Shown piece after piece: positions 18,858-29,091 of a stretch of DNA of 31,073 nucleotides. Under the pieces are notes generated by a model, which saw only the letters and a program-made list of their open reading frames with translations, was not told the origin of the DNA and did no database searches. The stretch is from Mesotaenium endlicherianum (lineage: Eukaryota; Streptophyta; Zygnematophyceae; Zygnematales; Mesotaeniaceae), in assembly GCA_009602735.1 (NCBI GenBank), contig WELA01005757.1:1-31073 (forward strand), read 5' to 3'. Numbering within the stretch: position 1 is the first letter of the stretch; each line of letters opens with the position of its first letter. A program made the position numbers and the translations under genes.

Positions 18858-19904
18858 TTAACCACATAAGCATACCAAAAAGTGCCTACAACTCCGCATC
18901 ATAGTTTCCATACAGAGTGACAGTCACAAAGGATTGCGGAGGTACGATTGGGTGGAGGAGAATCAACAAAGGAATACCGAGAGAGGACACAAAGTGCAAA
19001 CACCCGAGTAAGCAAAAAAAGAAAGAAAGTCCACCTCCCAAAATAAAAAATAGTCCATTTTTCAGGGTTTGAGCAACGCCCAGAGTGGCATAGGGAAGAG
19101 TGTACTGCCATTCAGACCCTCTCACCATAAAGCTCTATCCATGAATAACCTAATCTCAAGCCAGCGTATACACCCCTCCATTTGGAAAAGTAGATAGCTT
19201 GCTACGAGATAAGACAACTGGCCCCATTAGCAAGTTCCTCCAATACCAAAGAGTAGCTCAGTTAGCTGACTTTACCAACGCATGCATACAATGACTCATA
19301 CCAGTCATTCCTAGCGAGACGTACGCCAAAATGACAACCACCAAATAGTAAGAGTCAACAATCCAAGCGAAAAGGGAACAGAAGCAACCAACTATGTCAT
19401 AGTTCTGATGTTTCAAGATACTCCTTCCTTCAGGCCTTACTGCCTGAAGTTGCCAGAGGACAGGTGGGAAAGCGTCACGTGGCAGCGTCCAGCATGCCAA
19501 CTCCTCGGCCTCTCTCGACCTGTATGTCACCATTGCTTCACACTCTGCTTGCTGGTCTCAGTCTGTCAAACAGACAACAAGTCAGTGTGTAAGTTGCCTT
19601 CCATGAGCTTAGCTACGCGTGGTAAATACCACACCCTAGCTGCATCAGTCTACTCAAGATCTGATGACTCCATTTTACATAGTTCCCGGGAGGGCGAGGC
19701 AAACATTGGGATCACATAGACTCAACCAATGACAATGGGCAAACTCAGTATAGCTCAAAACTAAGTTCCTCTCTGGAGGCACATACATGGCACCTATTGC
19801 CATTGCAGCAAGCACTTAGCAAGCCAATAACAACAACGTGCATAAATCATTGGTAAGACTTTCGCACTGTAACCCCAAGCTAGCAAGAAGAATGTTTGTG
19901 CATC

Positions 19905-20075
19905 AGAATGAACAAGATCATTCAAGCCATGCATTGCGAGAACGTCTATAATGTCGATGGTCTCTTCTGTCTTTACTCAGATGTGCATAGTGAATCCATC
20001 ACAGCGGGGCCCATTTTACACCTGCTCTACGGTATGCAAACGGCGATCCACTACCTCTAGCACCCGGGATGCAAA
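19905..20075 (-). pseudogene. Relic of a gag-pol junction in element E
   Basis: It is collinear at nucleotide level with 12050-12220 of element C: shared stretches include GATGGTCTC, TGCATAGTGAATCCA, CACTA and CTCTAGCA, with indels between. In C this part codes for the start of pol. No open frame remains. It shows that E derives from a C-like autonomous ancestor. Confidence 0.55.
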
Positions 20076-21493
20076 TTCCATGCACCTGACGCATATACAA
20101 ATGCATCTTGCATGCTACCTAGCATGTGCTCTAGCGAGCTCAGTTAGCTGCGAGGCTGGCAGAGACTTAGCACACTGCTAATATGCCCAGTTCGTCCCTA
20201 TGACGAAGACACAAACCTCCTCACACTTGACCAAGTGTACAGGTGGCATTTAAGATCAAACTGCCAACTGGACCCAAGGCAAGTAGTCAAACCCCCTCTA
20301 GTATCCACGTTGACTTTCCATACGTCAGTCAACACACCGTACAACCTAAGTCCCAATATGCTGATCTATAGCCTGGCAACACCCAGAGCTCATTTAACTC
20401 AAGCACTCAAAGTACTCATTGTCCGCGGCAGCTCTCGGACCCTTAATAAACCATGCAAAGTAAAAGCCAGTCAAAGAAAAGCCATTGCGTCCATAAACCC
20501 AATCCCTTGATCCCTTTAATCACATTAGGTCAAATAATCTAGCAGGCTGACTTAACCTAAGTCAACAAACACATAAGACCCGCATCCATAAACCTCAGCA
20601 CACTGACTAAACCCGTCTTAAGCTTAAACCCAAGCTCCTACGATCCCATCAAGTACCACAAAGCACCGTCTAATACATAGCATTCAAGCACAAGGCACAT
20701 ACCCTAAACCCTCCGAGCACAAATCAATATGACAAACGAGAGAAGCACACAATGTCATAGCCACGGTTGGGAGTAGGGGGTATCTGTAGGATGCCATTGT
20801 TGCTGCCGAAGCTTCTTCACATAGAAGTTGCAGCTAAATGAAGCTTGTGGACGACGTAGTGCACTTGGACCGTGGCGAGGAGAACCTGTTGTTAATCCAT
20901 ACTTAGAAATTTAAGTTAGTAAATCATGTGTGCACGTACTGTCTCAATGTCTCAACACATGCAGCCATACTGAAGCTCCCTCAACCAAACTGCCACACAA
21001 ATAATGAGCGAGGTACGTCTCTTGCAAAGCAACAAGCTTAAACCCAAAGGGATAGCACAACAGACCAACAAGTCCTCTAGCACCGCTGGAGTGCACACCC
21101 CTCTCTATACTAGCCGTGGATTGCATATAACAACACACAACAACTATGATCAAGGGAGGTAAATGAGTCACATCCAGCTTGCTATGATGCAACTCCCTTG
21201 AGGCTGCCCTTGATGCTTGCAGACACCTCTTCCATCAAGCCTCCACTTCAGGCTTCTCGTTGCGTGTAACTGTACACAAGAGGCTAGGAAAGTCAAGTTA
21301 GTATGCCGCATAGTACACTCAGCCAAGAGACACACTAGGTGAGCAAGTGGAAGGATCTTGGACAGGATGTGTAATGCTCTACATTCATACACTTCCCAAG
21401 CTCCACCTAGACTCATCATACCACACAAGTAAGCCTCACACACTTACCTCATGAGACAAAAAAGACGAGCACGGACATTCAAGAAAGGACTTA

Positions 21494-21505
21494 GCTTTGA
21501 TACCA
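21494..21505 (-). other. Element E primer-binding site (initiator tRNA-Met)
   Basis: The minus strand reads TGGTATCAAAGC one base after the LTR end (CTTTCA, G). It is a close variant of the plant tRNA-iMet primer site and fixes the direction of E. Confidence 0.85.
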
Positions 21506-21506
21506 C

Positions 21507-22743
21507 TGAAAGGAATCTTGCTTATCCAAGAGTAATATACTTATTTAAATATATAAGATCAGGGATAGGTGGAAGCGTGTGCAATCAGGGAGCGATCTTC
21601 GCCCTTATAATGAATTCCATTTACTCATCTACACCCCTTGACTCACTTACCGTAGTATGCCACAGTTGCACACTAACACGAGTAAGAGGCGAGCTTGAGG
21701 ACTTGAGCTTCTCCTTTAGAAACTCATGGCCTCTTGCCTACCAGGCATGCAAGCATGTGTAGCACATGCACAACATCAGGGGACTGAACAGCAAAGGCGC
21801 TCTCATTCAGGTGACCATAATGTAGCTAAAACACATCCCACTGACTCAGGTGCAAAACCATGGAATCTGTTCGCTGTGTGACCCCAAAATGTCAGAGGGC
21901 ATAACTCTGCCAGTACTACTTTAGATTGAGCAAACTCAACGGCAACGGATGCATCTCAACGAGACGTCTCCGAAAAGTCCTAGTTCGCTCCATTTAAAGC
22001 GCAGACGAAGCAGCCATGTCAATTTCCGTGAAGGCTGGTCATTAGAACGAACCCAAAAGTGCACACATGACTTGCAAGTAGATATCCGACTGTAAAGCCT
22101 ACTGTCCAGAATGTGGGACCACGAGATCCCAGCCTGCTATGTACCTAGTGACCACTTGGTTTACCACGGCGCAAGGTGCGCCGTTTCGTGGGAAACCCGT
22201 TAAGTTGGGACCCACGGATCTAGGTATAACGACCATATTAATTGGTCGGTTGACTGAAATCCTAATTGTTCAGTTGACTGACGACGGCTCCGCCTACCCA
22301 GGAGTTAACCACACTGGTAGAACATTGGTCTACCGAATCTCAGTCGACCTTCCAACTTTCAGTATACTACGGTCACATGTGCCAATCTACAAATAATAAT
22401 GTAAATGAATGTATCTATCCTCAGCGTACTGAAGCTAAGTATACTGACTAATATGAAGAGAGCTTACTACATGTCAACCTACTGATATTACATCCTATAT
22501 ATAATTGATATACAAATCTGAGCAAACTATATTATGATACAAAAGTCATCTTGCTGACCGTCTCAACAAGTCAGCAAACTACACTGTGATACAAAAGTCA
22601 TCCTGCTGACCTTTTTCACAAAGTAAGTAAACTTGCATTATATCGACACACATTCATTTAGATGAACTCGCGCATGTGAGTATATTGACATAATACTTAT
22701 TTAGTGTTGTATTTATACATGCTATTAATTAAATAAATAATGA
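21507..22743 (-). repeat. Element E 5' LTR, U3 terminus altered
   Basis: It starts on the + strand TGAAAGGAATCTTGC and follows the E-type LTR to AATAAATAATGA. It then passes into C-type U3 sequence instead of the expected ACTGATTCATTACA. Either 14 terminal bases were deleted after insertion into the F LTR, or the LTR is an E/C chimera. Confidence 0.75.
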
Positions 22744-22791
22744 TTTATATTTAAATGAATATTATATCAACCAATATACTGATTCATTACA
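22744..22791 (-). repeat. C-type LTR fragment (first 48 bases of the F 3' LTR)
   Basis: It reads TTTATATTTAAATGAATATT...CTGATTCATTACA, matching the first 48 bases of U3 of a C-type LTR. It is joined to a PPT at 22792, as the 3' LTR of F should be. Confidence 0.7.
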
Positions 22792-22826
22792 ATCCCTCCA
22801 ACTTAACATGTTGTCGCCTTGACAAC
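22792..22826 (-). other. Element F polypurine tract and hairpin
   Basis: The minus strand has GTTGTCA-AGG-CGACAAC (22826-22810; six stem pairs and one mismatch at the loop), then a PPT ending AAGTTGGAGGGAT next to the LTR. It defines the 3' end of F. Confidence 0.7.
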
Positions 22827-22876
22827 ACTAACACTAGTAACAGCGTGCTGTCCCTTTCGTCCCCAGCCTACTGCCA

Positions 22877-24514
22877 TTAGGAGGGAGATGTTCCTGGGGC
22901 CCTATACTCAGGGGAGCCAGACCTCCTCCTGTCTTGGGGTCTACTGAAGCCTGGGGGATCCGCGTAGGGGCCCCGCGGAGGGCTATTTCCTCTTGCACAG
23001 TCTGAAACTGAAGGGAGGCAGCCTTCTCCTGGGCAGCCCTCAAACTGACAGGTACATAATACCGGCATCCCAGAAGGATGTTGCATGACATGAGCCAAGG
23101 GCACATGCTCTCTTTGCGAGGGAGGTGCTGGCAGGCCTCTGGCTATCTCCCTAGCAGCCCTCGTGTCTGCCCTGTCTGACTGGGTGTCCGTGCATGCAGA
23201 TGGGCTCTGTCCTCTGGCATTTCCAAGCCAAGTGATGTCCTCCTCTTCAGCGAGCTGTTGCAAAGCCATCCCAGTCTTCTCCCTTACAGAGGATGTGGCA
23301 GGTGTCAGGATCACAGCGGGGCTAGTGTCCTCCTCCTCGCCTTCCTCTTCTTCTTCCTTTGACCCCTCCTCCTCTCCTTCCCCTGGTTCCTCTGAGATCG
23401 TTGGGGTCTCCTCTGTCAGCTGCTCTAGCTCTTCCCGAGAAAAAGAATACCCCACTGACCTTCCCCTTTTGGGTGCTGGTGGAGGCTGTTGAGTCCGGAT
23501 CGCATATAGGTCCTTTTCTCCCTGCTTGCTTGCCCATTTGGCGTGAGCATGCTTCCATTTAGAGAATAACTCTCGGGTCCTGCTCTTTTCCTCCTGAATT
23601 TCTTGGCTCATGCAGTCTCTTACTCCATCCAGTCTTGGGTCCCAAGCTGCAATGTGAGGAGGCAACGATATGTTCCCCTATAGGTCTGTCGAGAAATCCT
23701 CATCCTTCGCCTTGTCATTCTGCTGGTCCCTCATGTTGATGGTCATCCACCGCCAATCGGTGGGCTTCTGGAAAACGGCAGGGTCTGTCCTTTTTAGAGT
23801 GCACGGGTACCAGTGACCTGCGAAGTCCAGCTGACTGGTTTCCCTGGCCAAGAACTCCCAGCTTCTCCTCTCCACCTCATTATACATGGCCTTGAACCGG
23901 TTATGGGGTGTAGAGTCCTTAAAGCTGTCCGCGTCCATGGGGATCATCCTGATGACCCTATCCTTTCCCAAGATACCTGGGATCAATACAGCTCCAATCT
24001 CATTCACTTGGGCCATTGCCTTGGCCTCTTTGACTGTATACCCTACCATCCTGGCATAATCGAGGTAGAGGAGTAGCCCTGTGCTGACCTCGATATACTT
24101 GTCAAAACGTTTGGATGTCTCCCCTTCCCTCCGCAGGATGTCCTGCTGTGCCTCACTGCAACGTCTCTGGGCATACTTGAAGGCCTGCTCCAGTAGATCA
24201 AAGCCCTTGCCCAGTACTGTGTAACGGTAGCTGCTGATTCTCTTCTGTTCTTCTTCTTCAGCCTGCTGCTTCCGCCTCTCCTCGGCTTGCCTCTCCTCTT
24301 CCGCCTTCTTGGCCTCCTCTGCAACTTTTTTGTCCTGTTCTTCTTGCCTCAGCCTGGCTTGCTCCTTCTTCTTCTGTGCCTCTCGCTGTTATTGGAGTCA
24401 TTATGATTCCCGAGCGGAGACGGAGGATGATTTGATGTCGCCACGGAATTGCAAGCATTTTGCATGTGCCTCTTCCGCTCTTCTCTTCCTCTTAAGTTCC
24501 GACTTCTGGGTCAT
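22877..24514 (-). pseudogene. Element F accessory ORF, broken copy
   Basis: This is a diverged homologue of the 558-aa ORF of C, in the same place before the PPT. The ATG is at 24514-24512 (MTQKSELKRKRRAEEA); a TAA at 24403-24401 and frame changes break the charged N-terminal part. The central domain is readable: DYARMVGYT, DSFKD, YNEVERRSWEFLARE, PTDWRWMT, and a TAG near 23677 before LPPHIAAWDPRLDG. The C-terminal half is open: RGRSVGYSFS, acidic TPTISEE, HVPLAHVMQHPSGMPV, then GTSPS and stop. It is too diverged from C to be a recent copy. Confidence 0.82.
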
Positions 24515-24555
24515 CTTGCTCAATCATAAACACAATGCAGTCAGTGAAGTCATGA
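24515..24555 (-). other. Element F leader before the accessory ORF and truncation point
   Basis: The minus strand reads TGACTGCATTG...GATTGAGCAAG directly before the ATG, like the corresponding part of D (GATTGAGCAG). Beyond about 24555 the sequence matches plus-strand pol of D, so the 5' part of F (LTR, gag, pol) is missing. Confidence 0.5.
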
Positions 24556-26048
24556 TACACTACCCTAAGCCTACCTTTCTGACCCAAGACTTGAGCCCAG
24601 CCCCACTGATGGTGTATTTCTTGCTACTGCACTCGGGTATAGGCTTAAGGGAGGGATCTCGGTGACTGAAACCACTTCGGGAAGGCTAAAGCTGATCATT
24701 CCTAATAACTTGGAAATCAGGTCACTCTTACTGAATCAAGCACATGACAGTTTACTGGGTGGACGTTTTGGGCGGGCCAAAACTATTGGCAAATTGGCAA
24801 AACATTATCATTGGGATAGGTAGCCTCGGGAGGTCTTGAAATATGTCAAGTCCAGTGATCAATGTCAAAGAAATAAGTCTAGGCACACACCACCCGGAGG
24901 TCTCTTTACAACCACTGTCCATCCCAGCTGGACGCTGGAAAACAGTATCCATGGACTGGGTGGTATACTTCCAAGAACTGCCAATGGGCATGATTCGATA
25001 CTAGTAGTTGTGGATAAACTGACAAAAATGGTCATCTTCATCCCCACAACTGTCAAAGTAACTGCACTCGAAACAGCGAGACAGTTCTACAACCATGTAG
25101 TATGCCAACATGGGCTACTCTCTAGTATCATCTCAGACAGAGACTCAAATTTACCTCTAAGTTCTGGAGAACTTTTAAGGGGTTAATGGGAGTCAAACAC
25201 ACTTGCTCAGCACAGCAAATCGCCCTCAGACTGATGGGCAGACTGTAAGAATTTACTGATTTCTGCAAGAGGTGATGAGAGCATATATTTAGCAGAAACA
25301 AGATAATTGGGATGACCTGTTGCCTCAAATTCAGTTTGCGGTCAACAGTGCGGTGCACGCGTCAACAGGAAAGACCCCTTTTGAACTCAGTCTGGGTAGA
25401 GTCCCTAAGTCTCCTTGAGATGTGCTAGTGGAGTCTTTAACTCACCCTGAGGGGATTGACAATCCAATGTCTCTCCAACTAACTCAGGAGTTTGCTGACA
25501 CCCTGTCATAAGTCCAGACAAACCTGCACACAGCCCAAGAAAATCAACAAAAATACGCTAATCAGCACCGTCGAGAGCTGTCGTTTTCTAAGGGCGATCT
25601 GGTCAAACTGCTTTCTCAACACTAATACCTGCCTGGTGTGGTCAAGAAAAAGCTTGGTCCGATCTGGGTCGGTCCATATTTGGTGGCGTGCCGTGTCGGT
25701 CAGAATGCTTACAAACTAAACATGTCAACAGAATACAATGGTCACCTAGTCTTCAATGTCTCCTTCCTGGAACCATACATCAAAGGTGACACACTGTTCA
25801 CAGGTTGGTTACCTGTCCAACCAGGACCGGTCCCCGCTGTCACGAATGGTAACCCTGAGGAATATGAGGTGGAGGAGATTTTAGACGCTCGCTCTGTCCG
25901 TCAATAATCTAAATATGTCATGAAGTACCTGGTCAGATGGAAGGGCTACGATGCCACTGGGGATACTTGGGAATTTAAAGACCAGTTGACCAATGCCAAA
26001 GGGGCGTTGAAACGGTTCCACCTTTGGGCGGCTGGGGCACCCCCTTAA
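24556..26048 (+). pseudogene. Element D, part 3: integrase and chromodomain, degenerate
   Basis: It continues the RNase H end of D after the F insertion, with about 20 bases lost at the junction. The RNase H to integrase frame is continuous here (SPTDGVFLATALGYRLKGG), unlike in C. The zinc site is damaged (GRFGRAKT where GGH is expected; SSDQC where SCDQC is expected). A stop follows HYHWDR, and several indels break the core, although [25 protein letters not shown] and SDRDS are visible. Near the end [39 protein letters not shown] and the chromodomain [13 protein letters not shown]...[19 protein letters not shown] are recognisable, with a TAA inside. The final stop is at 26046-26048. Confidence 0.87.
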
Positions 26049-26756
26049 CTGCCATTTCAGTTGACATGGGAAGGTGACAGGAGGTCCTGTCTCCATTTAA
26101 GTTGGAGGGGAAATGTGCCAGAAAGTGACAGTTAGTCCAAAAAGGGACAGTTAGTGTGCGGATACTTGGGAATTTAAAGACCAGCTGACCAATGCCAAAG
26201 GGGCGTTGAAACGCTTCCACCTTTGGGCGACTGGGGCACCCCCTTAACTGCCATTTCAGTTGACATGGGAAGGTGACAGGAGGTCCTGTCTCCATTTAAG
26301 TTGGAGGGGAAATGTGCCAGAAAGTGACAGTTAGTCCAAAAAGGGACAGTTAGTGTGCGGATACTTGGGAATTTAAAGACCAGCTGACCAATGCCAAAGG
26401 GGCGTTGAAACGCTTCCACCTTTGGGCGACTGGGGCACCCCCTTAACTGCCATTTCAGTTGACATGGGAAGGTGACAGGAGGTCCTGTCTCCATTTAAGT
26501 TGGAGGGGAAATGTGCCAGAAAGTGACAGTTAGTCCAAAAAGGGACAGTTAGTGTGCGGATACTTGGGAATTTAAAGACCAGCTGACCAATGCCAAAGGG
26601 GCGTTGAAACGCTTCCACCTTTGGGCGACTGGGGCACCCCCTTAACTGCCATTTCAGTTGACATGGGAAGGTGACAGGAGGTCCTGTCTCCATTTAAGTT
26701 GGAGGGGAAATGTGCCAGAAAGTGACAGTTAGTCCAGAAAGGGACAGTTAGTGTGC
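25961..26756 (+). repeat. Four 199-bp tandem repeats spanning the chromodomain tail and a PPT-like tract
   Basis: Units start at 25961, 26160, 26359 and 26558, exactly 199 bases apart, and the array ends after four full copies. Each holds the last chromodomain helix ([20 protein letters not shown]), a stop and a PPT-like TTTAAGTTGGAGGGG. Copies 2-4 are almost identical; copy 1, in the original coding context, differs at a few bases. This points to recent expansion after the element had died. Confidence 0.93.
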
Positions 26757-27080
26757 AAGAAAAGTCCGATTAATAACAGACTGACAGGAGGTGACAGGAA
26801 GTGTGAAGAAGTAGCAGCTTGACAGGCAAACCACCCTCAAATGTTAAGTTGGAAGGAGCAGGCTAACACCTCGGGAACCAGTCAAATTTCCTTCCATAAC
26901 CATTTCTCATGCTCGAACTGCACTCACACTCACTCCTCACTCCAGCACTCTCCCACTTGCCATTCACTTACACCAAGTAGTACATACTCGATAACGCTCA
27001 TTGCTACGGTCTTGCCTTCCTTCACGATCGTGCATACAACCACGACTATAATGACCTCATTGCGTTTATGATTGAGCAGG
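26757..27080 (+). other. Element D spacer between the integrase array and the accessory ORF
   Basis: No ORF. It holds another PPT-like stretch (TTAAGTTGGAAGGAGC near 26843) and ends in GATTGAGCAG directly before the accessory ATG, a candidate splice acceptor at the same place as in C. Confidence 0.5.
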
Positions 27081-28257
27081 ATGACTTAGAAGTCGAAACT
27101 CAAGAGGAAAAGAAGGGCCAAGGAGGCACAAGCTGAGTACAGGGAGTTCCATGGCGATATCAAATTGTCCTCCATTTTGTCGCGAGGTTCAGAGCGACTT
27201 CGACTTCAGCGAGAGGCTCAAAAGGAGAAGAAGGAGGAGGAACAGGCCAGGCTAAGACAGGAGGAGCAGGACAAAAAGGCTGCAGAGGAAGCCAAGAAGG
27301 CAGAGGAGCAAAGGTTGGCCGAGGAGAGGCGAAAACAGCAGGCTGAGGAGGAACAAAGGAGGATTAAAAGTTACCGCTACACAGTAATGGGCAAGGGCTT
27401 TGATGACCTTCTGGAGGAAGCCTTCAAGTATGTCTTAGAGAAGCCGAAGCGAGTCGCAGAGAGACATACTGCAGCGGGAGGGGGAGACGTCCAAAAACTT
27501 TGACAAGTACACAGAGGTCAGCACAGGGCTGTTATTGTACCATGACTATGCCAGGATGATGGGGTATACTACCCGAGAGGCCAAAGCACTGGCCCAGATG
27601 AACGAATCTGAAGCTGTGCCGATACCGAGCACCTGGGACACAGACAGGGTCATCATGTTGATTCCTGTGCAGCCAGATAGCTTCAAGGATGCCATTGCCC
27701 ACAACCGGTTCAAGGCCATGTACAACGAGATGGAGAGAAGAAGCTGGGAATTCTTAGCCAGAGAGACCAGTCAGCTGGATTTCTCGGGGCACTAGTATCC
27801 CTGCACCCTGAAGAGAGCGGACCCCTGCTTTCTTTCTACAGCCTACGGACTGGCGCTGGATGACTATCAACATCAAGGACCAGCACAATGACAGGGCCGA
27901 GGAAGACGATTTCTTGGCAGGCTTGCAGGGGCTGCCACCTCACATTGCAACATGGGACCTAAGATTGGATGGGGTCAGAGACTGCATGAGCCCGGAGACA
28001 CAGGAGGATAGGACCAGGGCCAGGGACTCCTTCTCCAAATGAGAGCATGCTTATGCCAAATGGGCAAGTAAGCAAGGGGAGAAGGACCTGTATGCGGTCA
28101 GGACCCAGCAGCCCCCACCCACACCCAAAAGGGGGAGGTCAGTGGGATACTCTTTTTCTTGGGAGCGACTGGAAGAAATGACTCGAGAGGCTTCAAAGGA
28201 ACAGGAGGACAAGAAAGAGGAAGAAGCGAACGATGGAGAGGAGGACAACAAGGAAGA
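27081..28257 (+). pseudogene. Element D accessory ORF, broken copy
   Basis: This homologue of the C and F accessory ORFs lies downstream of the D chromodomain. The ATG at 27081 is followed by a TAG at codon 3. Next come a Lys/Glu-rich segment, SYRYTVMGKGFDDLLEEA, a frameshift near 27500, DYARMMGYT, YNEMERRSWEFLARETSQLDFSGH, a TAG in place of W, a further shift, DWRWMTINIKDQHND, LPPHIATWDLRLDG, a TGA near 28040, RGRSVGYSFS and an acidic run. The C2 LTR cuts it at 28258. It is closer to F than to C. Confidence 0.82.
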
Positions 28258-28978
28258 TGAAATGAATCGACTTACAAAATAGGCGATTAACAATTAATAA
28301 AGATCTTTATATCAGCAAATAATCTTTATGGTAATTTCCGTTAACTGGTTAAACGATGAAGGACAATACACTAGCAGTGAATAATACTCGTGAGTCAAAT
28401 GCGAGTAAACTAGCATCAATAATGCGAATTAGTAAACTCATACATAAGCAAGGTTAGAAGACAGTGCGTATCAATGGCTTCTCGCCTTGGATTCAGATCT
28501 CTCTCAGTCAGCTGTACAGGAGAGTTGGCCTCGTTTCCGAATGCCGAACTCGAGGGCAATGCCTAGCATATGTACATGGAATGAGTTTACTGTTCAACGG
28601 TCAGTGCGATGGCACCGCCTACCCGGGAGTTAACCACGTTGGTAGGACCTCGGTTAACCAAATCCACCGCCATCTCCCATCATCCCGAATAGCCATCCAT
28701 CGTGGGGATGTCATCTGGCCATTCATCTAGCAGGTGGTACTTAAATGCATGTCAAGGCAGTTCGCTGCTACCGAGTACGGCAGTCAGCTTGCTGTCAAAG
28801 AATGTGTCAGCAAGCTGACTTGTATGGACTTTCAGCCTGCTGCTTTCGACTGAGTCATTAAACTGATAATTATGTAAAGTCCAGCAGACTGACTATTAAC
28901 CAAAGTTCAGCAGGCTGAACTTAATTAACTATTATATTTAAATGAATATTATATCCACTAATATACTGATTCATTACA
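28258..28978 (-). repeat. Element C2 3' LTR (721 bp)
   Basis: It starts TGAAATGAATCG and ends CTGATTCATTACA on the + strand, followed by a PPT. Its U3 block CAGGTGGTACTTAAATGCAT agrees with the 3' LTR of C rather than with the 5' LTR of C. Confidence 0.93.
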
Positions 28979-29013
28979 ATCCCTCCAACTTAACTTGTTG
29001 TCGCCTCGACAAC
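28979..29013 (-). other. Element C2 polypurine tract and hairpin
   Basis: The PPT is AAGTTAAGTTGGAGGGAT at the LTR edge, preceded on the minus strand by a perfect GTTGTCG-AGG-CGACAAC stem (29013-28997). Confidence 0.8.
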
Positions 29014-29091
29014 ATTAAACTGCAGAAATTTTAAATAAGGGAACTGAACCTGACCAGCCTCCCTTACTGACTGCCTCTTCAGCGTGTCACC

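Larger units (their letters stand above)
17974..21493 (-). other. Element E interior, non-coding
   Basis: About 3.5 kb with no open frame that looks like a protein. The small ORFs of 70-103 codons lie on both strands and match no gag or pol motif. Two things stand out: a second PPT-plus-hairpin at 18822-18857, and a stretch at 19905-20075 similar to the gag-pol junction of C. The rest I cannot explain. Confidence 0.6.
16685..22743 (-). mobile_element. Element E: 6-kb non-autonomous LTR retrotransposon
   Basis: In minus-strand order: 5' LTR 22743-21507, PBS 21505-21494, a 3.57-kb interior without a long ORF, PPT 17955-17939, 3' LTR 17938-16685. The LTRs are about 1.25 kb and unlike C-type LTRs except at their ends and in the leader module. 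The interior keeps only a faint gag-pol trace. This is the layout of a large retrotransposon derivative that depends on proteins of another element. It appears to be inserted in the 3' LTR of F near U3 position 49. The 5' LTR lacks about 14 terminal bases. Confidence 0.75.

Noticed and set aside
17974-21493. ORFs of 70-103 codons in the E interior as genes
   Set aside because: They occur on both strands, lack any domain or motif, and have the length expected by chance in 3.5 kb.
25961-26756. 199-bp units as a CRISPR-like array or centromeric satellite
   Set aside because: There is no repeat-spacer alternation; units are contiguous, only four in number, and clearly copied from the chromodomain end of D.
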